A DNA stretch of 64,000 nt. It comes from Pilaira anomala. Lineage: Eukaryota; Mucoromycota; Mucoromycetes; Mucorales; Mucoraceae. Below are positions 1-11,428 of the stretch, piece after piece (positions within the stretch are counted from its first letter, which is position 1; every line of letters begins with the position of its first letter). Below the pieces are notes generated by a model, which worked only from the letters and a program-made list of their open reading frames with translations, was not told the DNA's origin and searched no databases. The DNA is taken from the NCBI GenBank assembly GCA_025716855.1, contig JAIXMQ010000004.1, positions 558,001 to 622,000 of the forward strand, given 5' to 3'. The translations under genes were made by a program, and so were the position numbers.

Positions 1-27
1 AAGCAGGAACAGCTATATTATAAAAAG

Positions 28-2271
28 TTAGATATATTTTTTAGTTTCTGTTTTTTTTTTCTGGTTTTTTTTTTTACCTTGTTGTTTTTTATTGTATGGA
101 TTATTAGCAGACATCATAGGTGGAGCACCAGCTCTCAAGATACTAGTAGGGTATACCGTATTATTGACATATTTTTCTACTACGGGAGGACTAAAAAAGA
201 CAGGTGTGGGTGCAGGCGTAGGCTGTTGTTGAAACACGGGTGTACTTTCCATACTTGTTAAGAGAGCAGGTCGTGCATGTTGAATAGGTGTTTGAAATCT
301 TGGTTCAATTTCTTCACTTTCTTTTTCCTCATACTTACGTATCTCAACTACCTCCTGACTCTTCTTTTCTTCATACACTCGAATATCTGACGTTGGTTCC
401 ACTGCAATTTTCGTAGATAATTGACGTTTCACAATAGTTGGATCTAAAATTTCAACTGTTGCTACAGCTGCATGTTCGATAGTTGGTTTTTTAGTAACTT
501 TGACTGCAAATGTATCAGCAAAAGGATCTGATGGTTCAGGGTCTGATTCTCTTCGGTCATAAATCATGTCTGAATAATCGTATTCGGATTCATCGTCTGA
601 CGTAGGAGCTGGTGCGGGTGGTGTAGGTGGTCGTTTACTGACTGGGATTAATGTATCCCATTCATCCTCTTCTTCATCATCGTTTTCTCCTTCTTCATCT
701 GGCTTCAATGTCATGATCGAGTTCGAAAAGATAGGTTTAGGTGGATGTTTTTTAAAGTAAGGGTTTGTGGTACTTGTTTGCTGTTGCTGTTGATTCAATG
801 GCTTGGAACTCACTGTAGACGATGATTGATTTTTTAATGGCATTGAAGTTAAAGTAGATGTAGATTGGTTGTTCAATGGAATAGATGTTAAAGTAGATGA
901 AGATTGATTGTTCCATGGTATGGAACCCATCGTAGGAACTGTAGGTGAAGAATGATGATGTACTGATTGTGATACTGGTGGTAATGGTGTTGATACAGAT
1001 GAAGGTTGTGTTGGAAGTGAGCTACCATAAATTGGTGTTGAGTAACTAGGTTCGGTATGTTGATAGCTTGGTTGATCATTATAACTTGGAGGTGGTGCAG
1101 AGGGGGTACCATTATAATTTTGTTGTGAAGTGTTATGATAACTGGATTGTAAAGGCGGGAGAGGGGTATAGCTCTGTTGAGTAGACGGAGCATTGCTATA
1201 GCTCTGTTGAGTAGGTGGAACATTGTTATAGTTATGTTGAGTAGATGGAACGTTGTTATAGCTTTGTTGTTGCTGAGGGGGAGGTGTTGTTATATGATTA
1301 TAATTCTGTTGTACAGGTGACGTATTATGGGTGTAAGGTCCATTTTGAGCGATATCGTTACTAGTTAAAGGCAATGAGATGGGAGTAGAGTTTTGACGAG
1401 AATAATTTGGGTAAGTAGGTGGGTAAGCAGGTGCAACGGGTATAGTTGTAGCAGAAGCTCTTTGGTGCATTGTAGATGAGATAGGAGAAGTTGGACGATT
1501 GTGGTTAGATGCAATTGATGTATAACTTGATGAAGATGTATCTATCGGTTCTGGCATAGACATATGAGTACTAGGTGCTACAGGACGTACGGGAGATGTA
1601 TTGATTTGTGGTTGCGAAGTCGCAACAGTTGGTTTAGCAGGAGCAAGAGCAGGTGTATTTTGATAAAATACAGAATTAGATGCAGGTGTAGGAGATGTTA
1701 TCGAAAATTGAAGCGAGGATAAGTATGATTTGACAGGCTTTTGTGATGGTAGGGTTGGGGATGCAGACATATTTTGATGTCTAGGTGGTAGTGAAGGTTG
1801 CGAAGACGATGACGATTGTAAACCATAAAGGGGTTTAGGTAACAATGAAGACGTAGGAATTGAACTCGTAGAATTATTACCATGTGCAGTTGATAAGAGA
1901 GAAACTGATGTAAATAAAATGATGATATATTAGTTACTATGTATAAATATAAAGATTATATGATAGTACATACTTGAGGAATTATAAGCTCTTGGCTTTG
2001 TTGGTAAAGGAGGAGGCAAGGAAGCAGAAGAAGAATTGGCAACAGTCATAGTTGTTGTTGGTGGTGTCACTGCAGTTGCAGTTGGAGGAGTAGCAGGTCG
2101 AGTAGACTCATCTTGTAATTGTGCCTGTAACTCTTTTGCAATAGCTTCGTCATTGAGTTCTTGTTCTCTTCTTCGTGTTACTTCTTTTTCCCATTCCAAG
2201 TCTGCTTGCTCTTGAAGTTTTTTTACGAGCTTGATAGACTTTTGTTCCTTTCTAGAATCAAACAAGCCCAT
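28..2271 (-). CDS. Ser/Pro/Gln-rich low-complexity protein, 724 aa
   Basis: Two exons, 1974-2271 and 28-1904, joined over a 69-nt intron (1905-1973, GTATGT..CAG); phases add up to one 724-aa frame. The start MGLFDSRKEQ lies just downstream of a pyrimidine-free A-run. Residues about 1-70 are charged and helical, with DEAIAKELQAQLQ resembling a short amphipathic motif. The rest is disordered: a Tyr/Asn/Gln block with a degenerate 10-11 residue repeat (QQSYNNVPST type), then three copies of a 14-residue repeat around PLNNQSSSTLTSI, then an acidic patch (EEGENDDEEEDEWD) and a Lys-rich tail. I do not recognise the family. Such proteins are often cytoskeletal or endocytic adaptors, but that is only a guess. 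Confidence is high for the gene and low for any role. Confidence 0.8.
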
Positions 2272-2670
2272 ATTATTAGTTTTACTCAAATAAAGAGAAA
2301 AAAAAAAAAAAAAAAAAAAGGAAAAAGCTGAGCAGGTATAAATAACTACTTCAAGAAAAGCAAATAGTTCGGTGATTGAATTAAGTACCATTGTCCAGAT
2401 TGTATACTCAATTTGGAATTCACAATATCTTGGCAGGTTTAAATGTTTAGACGTTTCTAAAAAGTCTATTTTAAACGTACTTTTAGTTTAATGATGATAG
2501 AAATAGTGTCTTGGCAACGAGTAAAAGAGATGTATTTTCTAATAGTAACTTTAAGGGATGATGTGTTTATGCTGTTTAAATGCATAAGCCACAGTGTTTG
2601 AATGAAACGAGTGTAACAATTCTTTTTTTATTTATTTTTCTTGTTATTTATCTTATCTTTTGACTATACA

Positions 2671-3413
2671 ATGACTCTTACCAATAAAGAACAGAAAATA
2701 ATTGACACTCACCGTGAAATATTATGGTTAAAAAGACAAATTGAAGAGTATGAGGACGAAGATAAAATTGAATTACCTGAAGTATCAGAAGAAACAGAGG
2801 AAAATATTAAGAATGGAATTGACATGTATAGTAATCATATTAACAGTATGAGAGTTCAAATTGAAATAGCTACTTTACGTAATAAGAATCAAGAAGCAAT
2901 ATTGAAAGCACTCTTTGAACGTTGTTTTCTAAGAAATGCATTATTCTCTGATAAAGAAGTGAAGAAATATATTAATCAACGCGACAAGTTTGTGAACAAG
3001 TTTATGGCATTATATTTAACATTAAAAGAAAATACATCAGAACTGACCAAGTTACAAATGGAAAGTATGCAACTACATACGGAGAATCAAGAAAGGTCGA
3101 GAAAAGTATTGGAATTAAAACGAGAAATAGATGATATAATAATGACAGGCAATACAAAAGGACTACATCAATCGTAAGTTTTTGAAGGAAAAAAGAGAAC
3201 ACAGGCTTATTAATATTACTATAGAAAAATTGAACAAAAGAATTATATTGCAACTATAAGAGGAGTGCTCAATGTATGGAAAATCATTTATGTACATGTA
3301 TTGTAAATTAATTTTAACTGTTATTTTAGGGTTTGATACTAGAAACTGGTCTTAATTCTGTAGATGATAAACAAATACTTGCTATAACGACACGCTTAGG
3401 AGAGGAATTGTGA
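2671..3413 (+). CDS. CENPH: CENP-H-like inner kinetochore protein
   Basis: Three exons (2671-3173, 3225-3273, 3330-3413) give 211 aa; the last two are too short to appear as open frames. The protein is almost wholly coiled coil (residues about 1-165). The spliced C-terminus reads IRGVLNGLILETGLNSVDDK, which matches the family signature of CENP-H (in human FQNLILGSKVNWAEDP), the most conserved part of that family; length also fits (human 247 aa). CENP-H (budding yeast Mcm16, fission yeast Fta3) is a subunit of the constitutive centromere-associated network and works with CENP-I/K/M. Start chosen at the first ATG (2671). It converges on SEC2, 77 bp away. The identification rests on the C-terminal signature and coiled-coil pattern; a generic coiled-coil protein is the alternative. 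Confidence 0.75.
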
Positions 3414-3490
3414 AAATAATAATAAAACTAGCAAACATTATCCGACCCCCCTTTTTTTTTTTTACTATTTTTTTTTTTTTAATTTATTTA

Positions 3491-4809
3491 TTATTTTATG
3501 CTTGATAATTCTAATGGCCAGGTTGTACTTATTGGTGAAGGAGATAATTGTTGTTCAGGAGTATTTGGACCGGTAGAATCTAAAAGTGATATATCATCTT
3601 GATTGTTGATACTTGTTGGCTCTGTTGCCTTACCAATTTGATTAGGGTCAAGACCTAAATCATTTAATACAACTGGTAAAGCTCCCATTCTGTACATATA
3701 TAGTTATTCATGTTAATCCTTTTTTTTTTTTTCTTCTATTTCTTCTCTTACCGAGAATAAAACATTTGTAATCGAAGTCGAATATTTTCAGCATATAAAT
3801 CTTGTACAGTTCTATCAGAATATAAACCCAATTGAATATTTCTAATAAATACAAAAAATTCACAAACTGCAACCAGTCGATCACGGCAAAATTGATCGAT
3901 AGGTAACCAATTTTCATTTTCATCCAGTTTAAATCTATAATTTAATGAAATCGATTGGCTTGTATTTCCACACGCTGAACAAGAATTTAATAATACATGC
4001 GCCGAAGAAAATCTTTCCCATAAAGGTTTTTGTTGCTGTTGTTGTTGTTGTTGTTGTTGTAATTGTAAGTTACCTTGATTACTTTCAATAAAACAAGGTT
4101 GCCTTGATAAATAACTAATCATTTTTTTAATCGATAATTTGGATTGTAAACCAAATCTAAGGCAAGGTTCAATATCTTCTGCTAGACAATGTTTCATAAA
4201 ACTTGTTTGATTCAATTTCTTTAAGGGTTGTAAGTTCTTTGAGGCTGATATATATTCACGAAATGAATCCAGTTGTATTTTATCAATAGTAGTAGAATTA
4301 CATAAAGGTATAGTATCATCATCATTATTATTATTATTGTTATTATTAGAGTTGGTGATTGTGTCACAATGTTGTATGCCATGCAATTCTTCTAAATCCA
4401 TCTGAGCACGTATGTTATGTGATGTATTTATGATTCGGCTCTTTACTGTTTCTTCGGCATGATCATCTTCTCTTGTTAATCTAAGCCTCAATTCATGTAA
4501 TTGTTCCCTTTCCGCCAAGAGTTGTTCCTGAGTTTGAGCCAATTCGTTTTCTACTTGCCAACGAGCTCTTTTTTCGATAGATACCATCGCATTCGCTTCT
4601 TCAAATAAATTTCTACTAAAGTCTTCTAATTCATGTTCAACTAAATCTTTTTCATGTTGAATATTTCCTACTCGTTCAATTTCTGCTACATATTTTTGGT
4701 TTAAAGTTTGTAAATCAAGTTCGAGTCTTTGTAACTGGTGGTCTTTTGTTTGTAATTCTTGTCGTAACAAAAGTATCGTTTCATCCGCATGACAGTAGTG
4801 ACAGCTCAT
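3491..4809 (-). CDS. SEC2: Sec2/Rabin8-type Rab guanine nucleotide exchange factor, 418 aa
   Basis: Exon 1 is 3752-4809 and exon 2 is 3491-3689, with a 62-nt intron. Residues about 10-115 form the long parallel coiled coil of the Sec2p family, including the signature DFSRNLFEEANAMV, which is the GDP/GTP exchange surface for the exocytic Rab (Sec4 in yeast, Rab8 in animals). A polymorphic-looking Asn run and a Gln run (about 11 Q) separate this from a C-terminal region (CLAEDIEPCLRFG... CSACGNTSQSISLNYRFK... FFVFIRNIQLGLY) also present in fungal and animal Sec2/Rabin proteins. The role would be in polarised secretion of post-Golgi vesicles. It shares a 231-bp divergent promoter region with the ataxin-10 gene. 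Confidence 0.9.
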
Positions 4810-5040
4810 AATAATAATAATAATAATAAAAAGATTTAAAAAATAATCGAAATAGGTAAAAGAGAGTTCATAATAAGATAGAGAGAAAGAGTTTACTTTT
4901 ATACATAATTAATTTTTTTTTTTTTTTTTGTTTAAAAAGGAGGAAAAATTGTAAAATGACGTGCAATTACAATTAAAAAACCGAATAACAAACTTTTTTT
5001 TTTTTTTTTTTTTTTACTTTTTTTTTATGCTTTTGACATC
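4810..5040. promoter_or_regulatory. Divergent promoter region, SEC2 / ATXN10
   Basis: The 231 bp between the two outward-facing start codons hold an ATT trinucleotide run next to the SEC2 start and two long T tracts (about 4914-4929 and 4994-5015). No defined factor site can be named. The shared space implies a common nucleosome-free region. Confidence 0.5.
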
Positions 5041-7025
5041 ATGCCGACACGTATTATAGATCACCTTCTTAGCTATAAAAATGGACAAGAAACTTCTACA
5101 CAGCTTGAAAAAGAGTTGGAAGACTCGATAAAGACAACACTTTCTAACCATAAATATAGGTAAAAAAAAAAGACAGAGAGAACAGTTTATTTTGGAATTC
5201 AATAAAAAAAAAAATTCTGACATTAGTAAAATAGAACCGAACTCGGTGCAAACTCTAATTATTGGAGATATTCAAACGCTGCCATGGAAGTTTTATTGAA
5301 AGATAGTAATGAGCTTTGCTTGATCAACTTGATTAAACTTACAAGAAATGTAGTTGCGGGAGAATTACATAATCAACAATTGGCCATGTAAATTCTCTTA
5401 ATTTTATTTTAAACATATCAAAGCATTAATAACTTTATATTTAATAGTCAGCATGGCGCGTTATATAAAATCGAAGATTTATTAACATTAAAAATGTCTA
5501 GTGAAAGTAAGTATAAGTTTTTTTATTTTTATTTTCTTGTTTGTTTATATCATCACATTTATTTAGGTGATAATAGTATGATTCTTCAAGTGGGTACACA
5601 AGCTATTTGTAACATCATCACAAACAATCAAATTGCAATCGATTTTATTTGGAAAATATGGATGTCAAATCAACAAAGAGGATATATTTGGAGTTTGATT
5701 TTATCTAAAAGTAATGAAGGCTTGATTATGAGTGCATTGATTTTAATCATCAATTGTATTCGCGGTAATAAAATGAGATGGTAATTACAGGAGAAAAAAA
5801 AAAACTTTATACAGTTATTTATATATATATGGATATATCATAGTGAATCATTTGTTACAAGTAAAATTGGTCAAGATATCTTGGCTGCCATTTTAGGAGA
5901 CATTGAAAGATTACATGGTAACGAAGAATCGAAAAACTTTGAATTAGGGTAAACACACTTTTATGTTTTTTTGACATGACAATTACTTATATATCAATTA
6001 TTTAGATACACCATTTTTAGTGAATTGATATCATTTGGTTACTTTAAGAAACTATATACACAAATTGATGATTTCAGGTAACAAAAAAAAAAAAAGAAAA
6101 AGGAAAATAAAAAAGGAGACTCATCATCTTTTTTTTTTTAGTGATAAAATATTAATCAGTGATCATCAGACAATTCTATTAAAATTTTTGGACTCAAAGA
6201 TTCATGCATACAAAGGCGATTTTCCAGATTTTATAAGACAGGAAGAACTTTTATTTCTCGTACAACAATTACAGATTGTAGCCAAAGAAACTATTTCGAT
6301 CATTTTATCCGTGAAAGAAACTACAACTGACTTACAAGCAGAAAAAGTAACAAACACATACACAGCCATCATTCTCTTACTTCAAATGTTGAATGAATTG
6401 TTTGTTATGGATGAAAACCACAAACACGGTATTAAGAAAATGCTTGTAGATGTAAATGCATTATCCATGGTTACTGGTAAAGACAACCTCCTCTCCAAAA
6501 AAAACTTAGATTAAATCATCCTCTTTTCTAGACATTTTAGGGAACCTTGAATCAATCAAGTTACCTCCAGTTGAAGTAGAAAATCCTCTTGTAGGATTTA
6601 ATTTCTTAAAGAGAGAATGTGTACGATTAATGGGTACATTATGTTATAAAGATAAGGATATGCAAGACAAGGTAATAAATCTTTCTCAACGAAATTATAC
6701 ATTACACATATTAAGTTTTTTTTTTAATAGATTCGAGAAATTGGTGCTATCCCTTTAATTTTATGTCAATTCAAAATTGATGATTCAAATCCATGTAAGA
6801 AAAAAAAAAATTAAAAGTGATACAACAATAACTCATAACTTTATAGATCTTCGTGAATATGCAACTTTGACTCTTCGTAACTTGATGGAAAATAATGTAG
6901 AAAACCAAAAGTTAATTGAAGAATTACAACCACAAGAAATTGTTGAATCAAAAGAACTATCAGAAATGGGATTCAAACCAGAATTAACTCCAGATGGTAA
7001 AGTTCGTATCAAGAGAAAAGAATAA
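5041..7025 (+). CDS. ATXN10: Ataxin-10 homologue (armadillo-repeat protein), 479 aa
   Basis: Ten exons: 5041-5159, 5235-5387, 5448-5506, 5567-5780, 5844-5948, 6006-6077, 6142-6476, 6532-6671, 6731-6794 and 6847-7025. All junctions are GT/AG and in phase, giving 479 aa (human ataxin-10 is 475). The C-terminal part is the ataxin-10 domain: FLKRECVRLMGTLCYKDKDM, IREIGAIPLILCQFKIDDSN and YLREYATLTLRNLMENN are clear family signatures; the rest is helical armadillo-like repeat. The budding yeast relative is Ctr86. Known roles include support of cytokinesis and neuronal survival in animals; the molecular function in fungi is poorly defined. Intron density is the highest in the window. A damaged copy of the last exon's start seems to lie about 1.3 kb downstream. 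Confidence 0.9.
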
Positions 7026-8615
7026 ACTTTTTCTGTCCCTGAAAAACACGATTATTCAACTTAATTTTGTAATAAAATGGTGTACCAATGGAACATGAAG
7101 AAGCCCATTTTAACAATTGTATAAAAAGAGAGAGAGAGATATTATGTAAACAGAAAGATATAAAACTGTTCCGTCTTACAAAATGCTCACACCAAACTTT
7201 TTTTTTTGTGTAATTATAAGGGACAAGACCCAGTTTTTAGTAAAATGTGAAAACACAGGGCAACTATGTAATGCAATCAAAAATAAATTAAAATACCTTT
7301 TTGGAAGCAGAGTACGGTGCCATTGTAAATAGTTACTACCACTACGTACTACTACTGCTGCTCAAAAAAAGAGAGAGAAATATGTATTACTGTTTCAATT
7401 CATCATGTGCACCAAATAAAATCATATTATTCGGTTTTGGTTCAAAAAATAACGATTCAGGGGATTTCTATTTTACAGGGCAATGAGAGTAAATGTTAAA
7501 ATGAAAATTTGATTTGGGGTAACTTTTTTTTCTCACACACTTAAAACCATGGTTACACAATTTGATTCTCTTTCCTGAAGCACAAATGGTATATCGATCT
7601 CAATTGAACAACAGAGTAAAATAATAAATCCGTAATAATAAATGGAAGGAAAATAGGGTCTCTTTCTCTCTACATAACGTGATAAGATGTTAAATAATTG
7701 GGTCATCAGACGACTATTGCAGTAAAAGAAAAAAGGACACGTCTTGAGAGCTCAGAAGAATTCATGCGTGTACAAGAAAATCTTCCCAGAATTCATAGAG
7801 TATGAGAAAAATATTAAAACAATTTGATAATAAAAAAGACTAAAGACACTATAGATATACAAATACGTTATAGACCGTCCAAGTTGAACAATATCTCACT
7901 TTTGACTAGTTATTGACATTACATTTACTATTGACAACCGATATAAAAATAAAACATATTTCAATGTTGTTTGTTGGGGCATAAAAAAAAAAGAGTCAGT
8001 GTGATCACATACAAGAAAAAAAAAAATATAAAAGGGACCATTTGAAACTCACACATACCCGAACCCTTTTTAATAGAACAAAAATAAAAGAAGGTCTGTT
8101 TTGTAAAAATCCATCATTTGTATGTCATAAAAATATATAGAGTAGAAAAATAAAAAAAGTCTAATTGATTAAAAAGTTTACTGATTCACACAGACTAGCA
8201 AAATTCTATTTCTGTGTCAGTTTGAAATTAATTTTGATCTATGTAAGGAGATAAATAGAAAGAGTCAAAGAGAACGGATTAAATATCATGAGACGATTTA
8301 TTATTGAAATTTCCTGGATCTTCGAGAATATGCAACGTTAACTCTTTTTTTTTTTTTTTTTTTTACGTAACGTGACAACAAAAAACCATGGCAACTGAAT
8401 AGAGTAGAGAGAGAAGAGAGAGTTTAAAAAATTCTGATTTTTACTGCTTTCAAAATAATAACAATGGGGTATCTCCCCCCACAAAAATAGAGTGGTCACT
8501 ATTTTTTTTTCCCCTACAAAAAATAAATAAAATTACAAAATCATCTTCTTTTTTTTTCCTTTTTTTCTTCTTTATCTCTCTTCCCTTTCTTTACACTTTA
8601 CAAACTATAAACAAA
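7026..8615. other. Intergenic region, no gene seen
   Basis: About 1.6 kb of AT-rich DNA between the ataxin-10 gene and the acyl-CoA synthetase gene. The 3' end of ATXN10 has several AATAAA-like stretches (near 7068 and 7284). Short frames occur on both strands but none has coding character. Pyrimidine-rich DNA (8541-8600) just before the next start codon looks like a core promoter/5' leader. It contains the exon-like relic listed separately. Confidence 0.6.
8316..8379 (+). pseudogene. Relic resembling the start of ataxin-10 exon 10
   Basis: GGATCTTCGAGAATATGCAA at 8316 onwards copies, with a few changes, the exon-10 start of the ataxin-10 gene (AGATCTTCGTGAATATGCAA at 6845). The match runs about 30 bp to ACTCTT, is then interrupted by a T run of about 20, and resumes as ACGTAAC. 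It looks like a decayed duplicate. Confidence 0.5.
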
Positions 8616-11143
8616 ATGCCTCCTGCCTTTCAACCTCCTTATGCTGTACCAGTTCCTGGTGCCGCTGAAGTAGACGGCGAAACCGCACCTCACCGTCACT
8701 TTAAGTTTGTTGACAAATTAGTCGATCACCCAGAAAATATCTATACCCTCTGGGATATGTACCTTAATGGTAACAAGTTGGGTGGTGGTAAGTGTAACAA
8801 CTAAAAAAAAAAAAAAATTCTCGATCATTTTTATTTAAATAAATTATTTGATTTAGAAAATCCCTTTATGGGAACACGTCGTATCGAAAATGGTGTTGCT
8901 AAAGAGTATGTCTGGCAATCTCATTCTGAAGTTCGTACACGAATTGAAAATTTTGGTAAAGGTTTAATCGAACTCGGTTTATCCCGTCAAGAAGCTCTTG
9001 GTATTTATGCCGTAAACAGACCTGAATGGGTAAGTTTTTGTTTTGTTTTTATATCATTTCCCAATCTTTCAATTCACTCACCCTATCATCAATTTTTAGA
9101 CAATGGCCGAGATTGCTTGTTATAGACAAGCCTTTATTATTGTCGCGCTTTATGATACACTTGGTGCTGAAGCTATGGAGTACATTGTTAATCAAGTTGA
9201 TATGGAATACATCGTTTTAAGCGCCGATAAACTTGATAATATCACCAAGCTTAAAGCCCAGCTTCCTTCTATCAAAACAGTCATCATAATGGATGATACA
9301 GTCGCTCCTGCTAGTAAGGAGTCTGCTGAAGCAGTTGATATTAAGGTCATTACCTTCCGTGAAGTTGAAGCTTTAGGTGCTCCTATTACTGAAGAGACCG
9401 AATTGGCTAAAGCAGATGATATTGCAACCATTTGTTATACCAGGTAATTATAGAAAAAGGGGAAAAAAAAAGTTCTAAATAATTGTGTGTGTGTGTGAGT
9501 GTGTACTAACCTTAAATTTTTTTTCCCTTTTTATAGTGGTACCACAGGTGTACCCAAGGGTGTAGTTTTGACTCAATCCAGTAGTGTTGCAGCCATTTCT
9601 GGTATTGCCGCTGTCGGTGATAAAGGAACTTTTGCTTTCATCAGTAATCAAGATACTTATATTTCATACCTTCCTCTTGCTCACGTATTCGAACGTGCTG
9701 CTCAAGGTATTCATTTGTATAAGGGTGCTGCTATTGGTTATTATCAAGTAAAGTATATATATATATTACAATAGACTATGATTATTTTCATTTGTACTAA
9801 ACATTTGTTTTATTTTCAGGGCGATACTCTCAAATTATTAGATGATATTGCTGAATTAAAGCCTACTGTTTTCTGTTCTGTTCCTAGACTTTTCAACCGT
9901 ATTTACGATAAAGTTTTATCTGGTGTTAAAGCTAAGGGTGGTGTTACTACCATGCTTTTCAATAGCGCTTTCAACACTAAGAAGAAGCAACTTGATAAGA
10001 CTGTGCACCATTGGCTCTGGGATCGTGTTGTGTTCGGTGGTGTAAGTTTTATTATAAATTAGGTAATATGAATTGGGGGAAAAGACTAATCACAAAAATT
10101 TTACTAGGTCCGACAAAAGTTAGGTGGTCGTATTCGTTTTATTCTTAGTGGATCTGCTCCTGTCTCACCAGATGTAATGGATTTCATGCGTATTTGTTTT
10201 TCTGCAAAGGTTTACGAAGGTTATGGTCAAACTGAAAATTATTGTGGTGGTTGTTTGGTAAGTAAAAAAAAAAAAAAAAAAAAAAATAGGAGTTGAGCGA
10301 ATAGGAGTTTTTTTTTATTGTTACTTCAAGTGTATCTAACTCCAAATACTTATTTATAGACTATTACTGATGACAATACTTCTGGTGTTGTTGGTGTTCC
10401 CTTCCCTTGTTCAGAAATCAAGTTAGTCGATGTACCCGAAATGGAATATCATGCTACCGATAAACCTCACCCTCGTGGTGAAATTTGTATTCGTGGCCAC
10501 TCTACTATGCGTGAATATTACAAGTCACCTGAAAAGACCGCCGAAACAATTGATTCTGATGGTTGGTTACATACCGGTGATATTGGTATGTTTGATTCTG
10601 CTAACCGTGTTGTCATTATTGATCGTTTGAAGAACATTTTCAAGTTGTCTCAGGTAAATAATAATATTCTAATAGGAGCTGTTTTAAGACACAGGATAAC
10701 TTACAAAAGGAGTTTCTTTTTTTTATTTATTTATTATATAGGGTGAGTACATTGCACCTGAAAAGATTGAGGGTGTTTATCAAAAGCATGAATTAGTCGC
10801 TCAAGCATACGTTTACGGTGATTCCATGCAAGCTTCTTTAGTTGGCGTTATTGTTCCTGATAAAGATGCATTCAAAAAGGCTTTCCCTAATGTCGAAAAC
10901 CCTTATGAATCCGATGAAGTCAAAAAGGAATTATTAAAGACTTTGAACGCATTTGGTAAACAAAGCGACCTTAAGGGTTTCGAACAAATTCGTGCTGTTC
11001 ATTTATCATCTGAAGAATTCTCGGTTGATAACGATCTCTTAACACCTACTTTCAAATTGAAGCGTGAAACCGCAAAGAAGGTTTATCAATCCGAAATTGA
11101 TGCCATGTATGCCACCTTATCTAACGGCAGAGCTTTCAACTAA
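8616..11143 (+). CDS. Long-chain acyl-CoA synthetase (AMP-binding), 655 aa
   Basis: Eight exons (8616-8787, 8857-9029, 9100-9443, 9537-9747, 9820-10041, 10108-10257, 10360-10653, 10742-11143) give 655 aa. The enzyme activates fatty acids with ATP to acyl-CoA. Visible motifs: the phosphate-binding loop YTSGTTGVPKG (about residues 228-238), the adenine-site region YEGYGQTE, the GWLHTGDIG motif (about 441-449) and DRLKNIFKLSQGEYIAPEKIE at the domain hinge, all typical of ACSL/Faa enzymes. There is no N-terminal signal peptide, and the C-terminus AFN is not a peroxisomal PTS1. It is nearest to the Faa2/ACSL group by motif, but which pool of acyl-CoA it feeds cannot be told. Codon use is more biased (GGT, GCT, ACT) than in neighbours, suggesting good expression. 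Confidence 0.93.
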
Positions 11144-11428
11144 ATTATATCATTATACACAAAATCGAAAGTCTGATCTTTTCATTTTATATATATATTA
11201 ATAACCTCTTTTACTTATTATTTTTTTTAACCAAGAAATTGAAAATTCAAAAAAAAAAAAAAACTCCAACATGTGTGTTCATACCAAATTAGTGATAATA
11301 AAATAACTTTATATATTACAAATACTTTTTTTTTATTGTTATACATACATCAATCATCATGTATCACTAAACTAATTATCTTTGGTTGTACATCAATATT
11401 TATTATTTTCGTGCACTGACCAACATCT

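Noticed and set aside
888..1223. Minus-strand 111-codon frame
   Set aside because: It lies in another frame inside the first low-complexity gene and its composition (Leu/His/Met-rich) is just a shifted reading of Ser/Gln/Tyr repeats.
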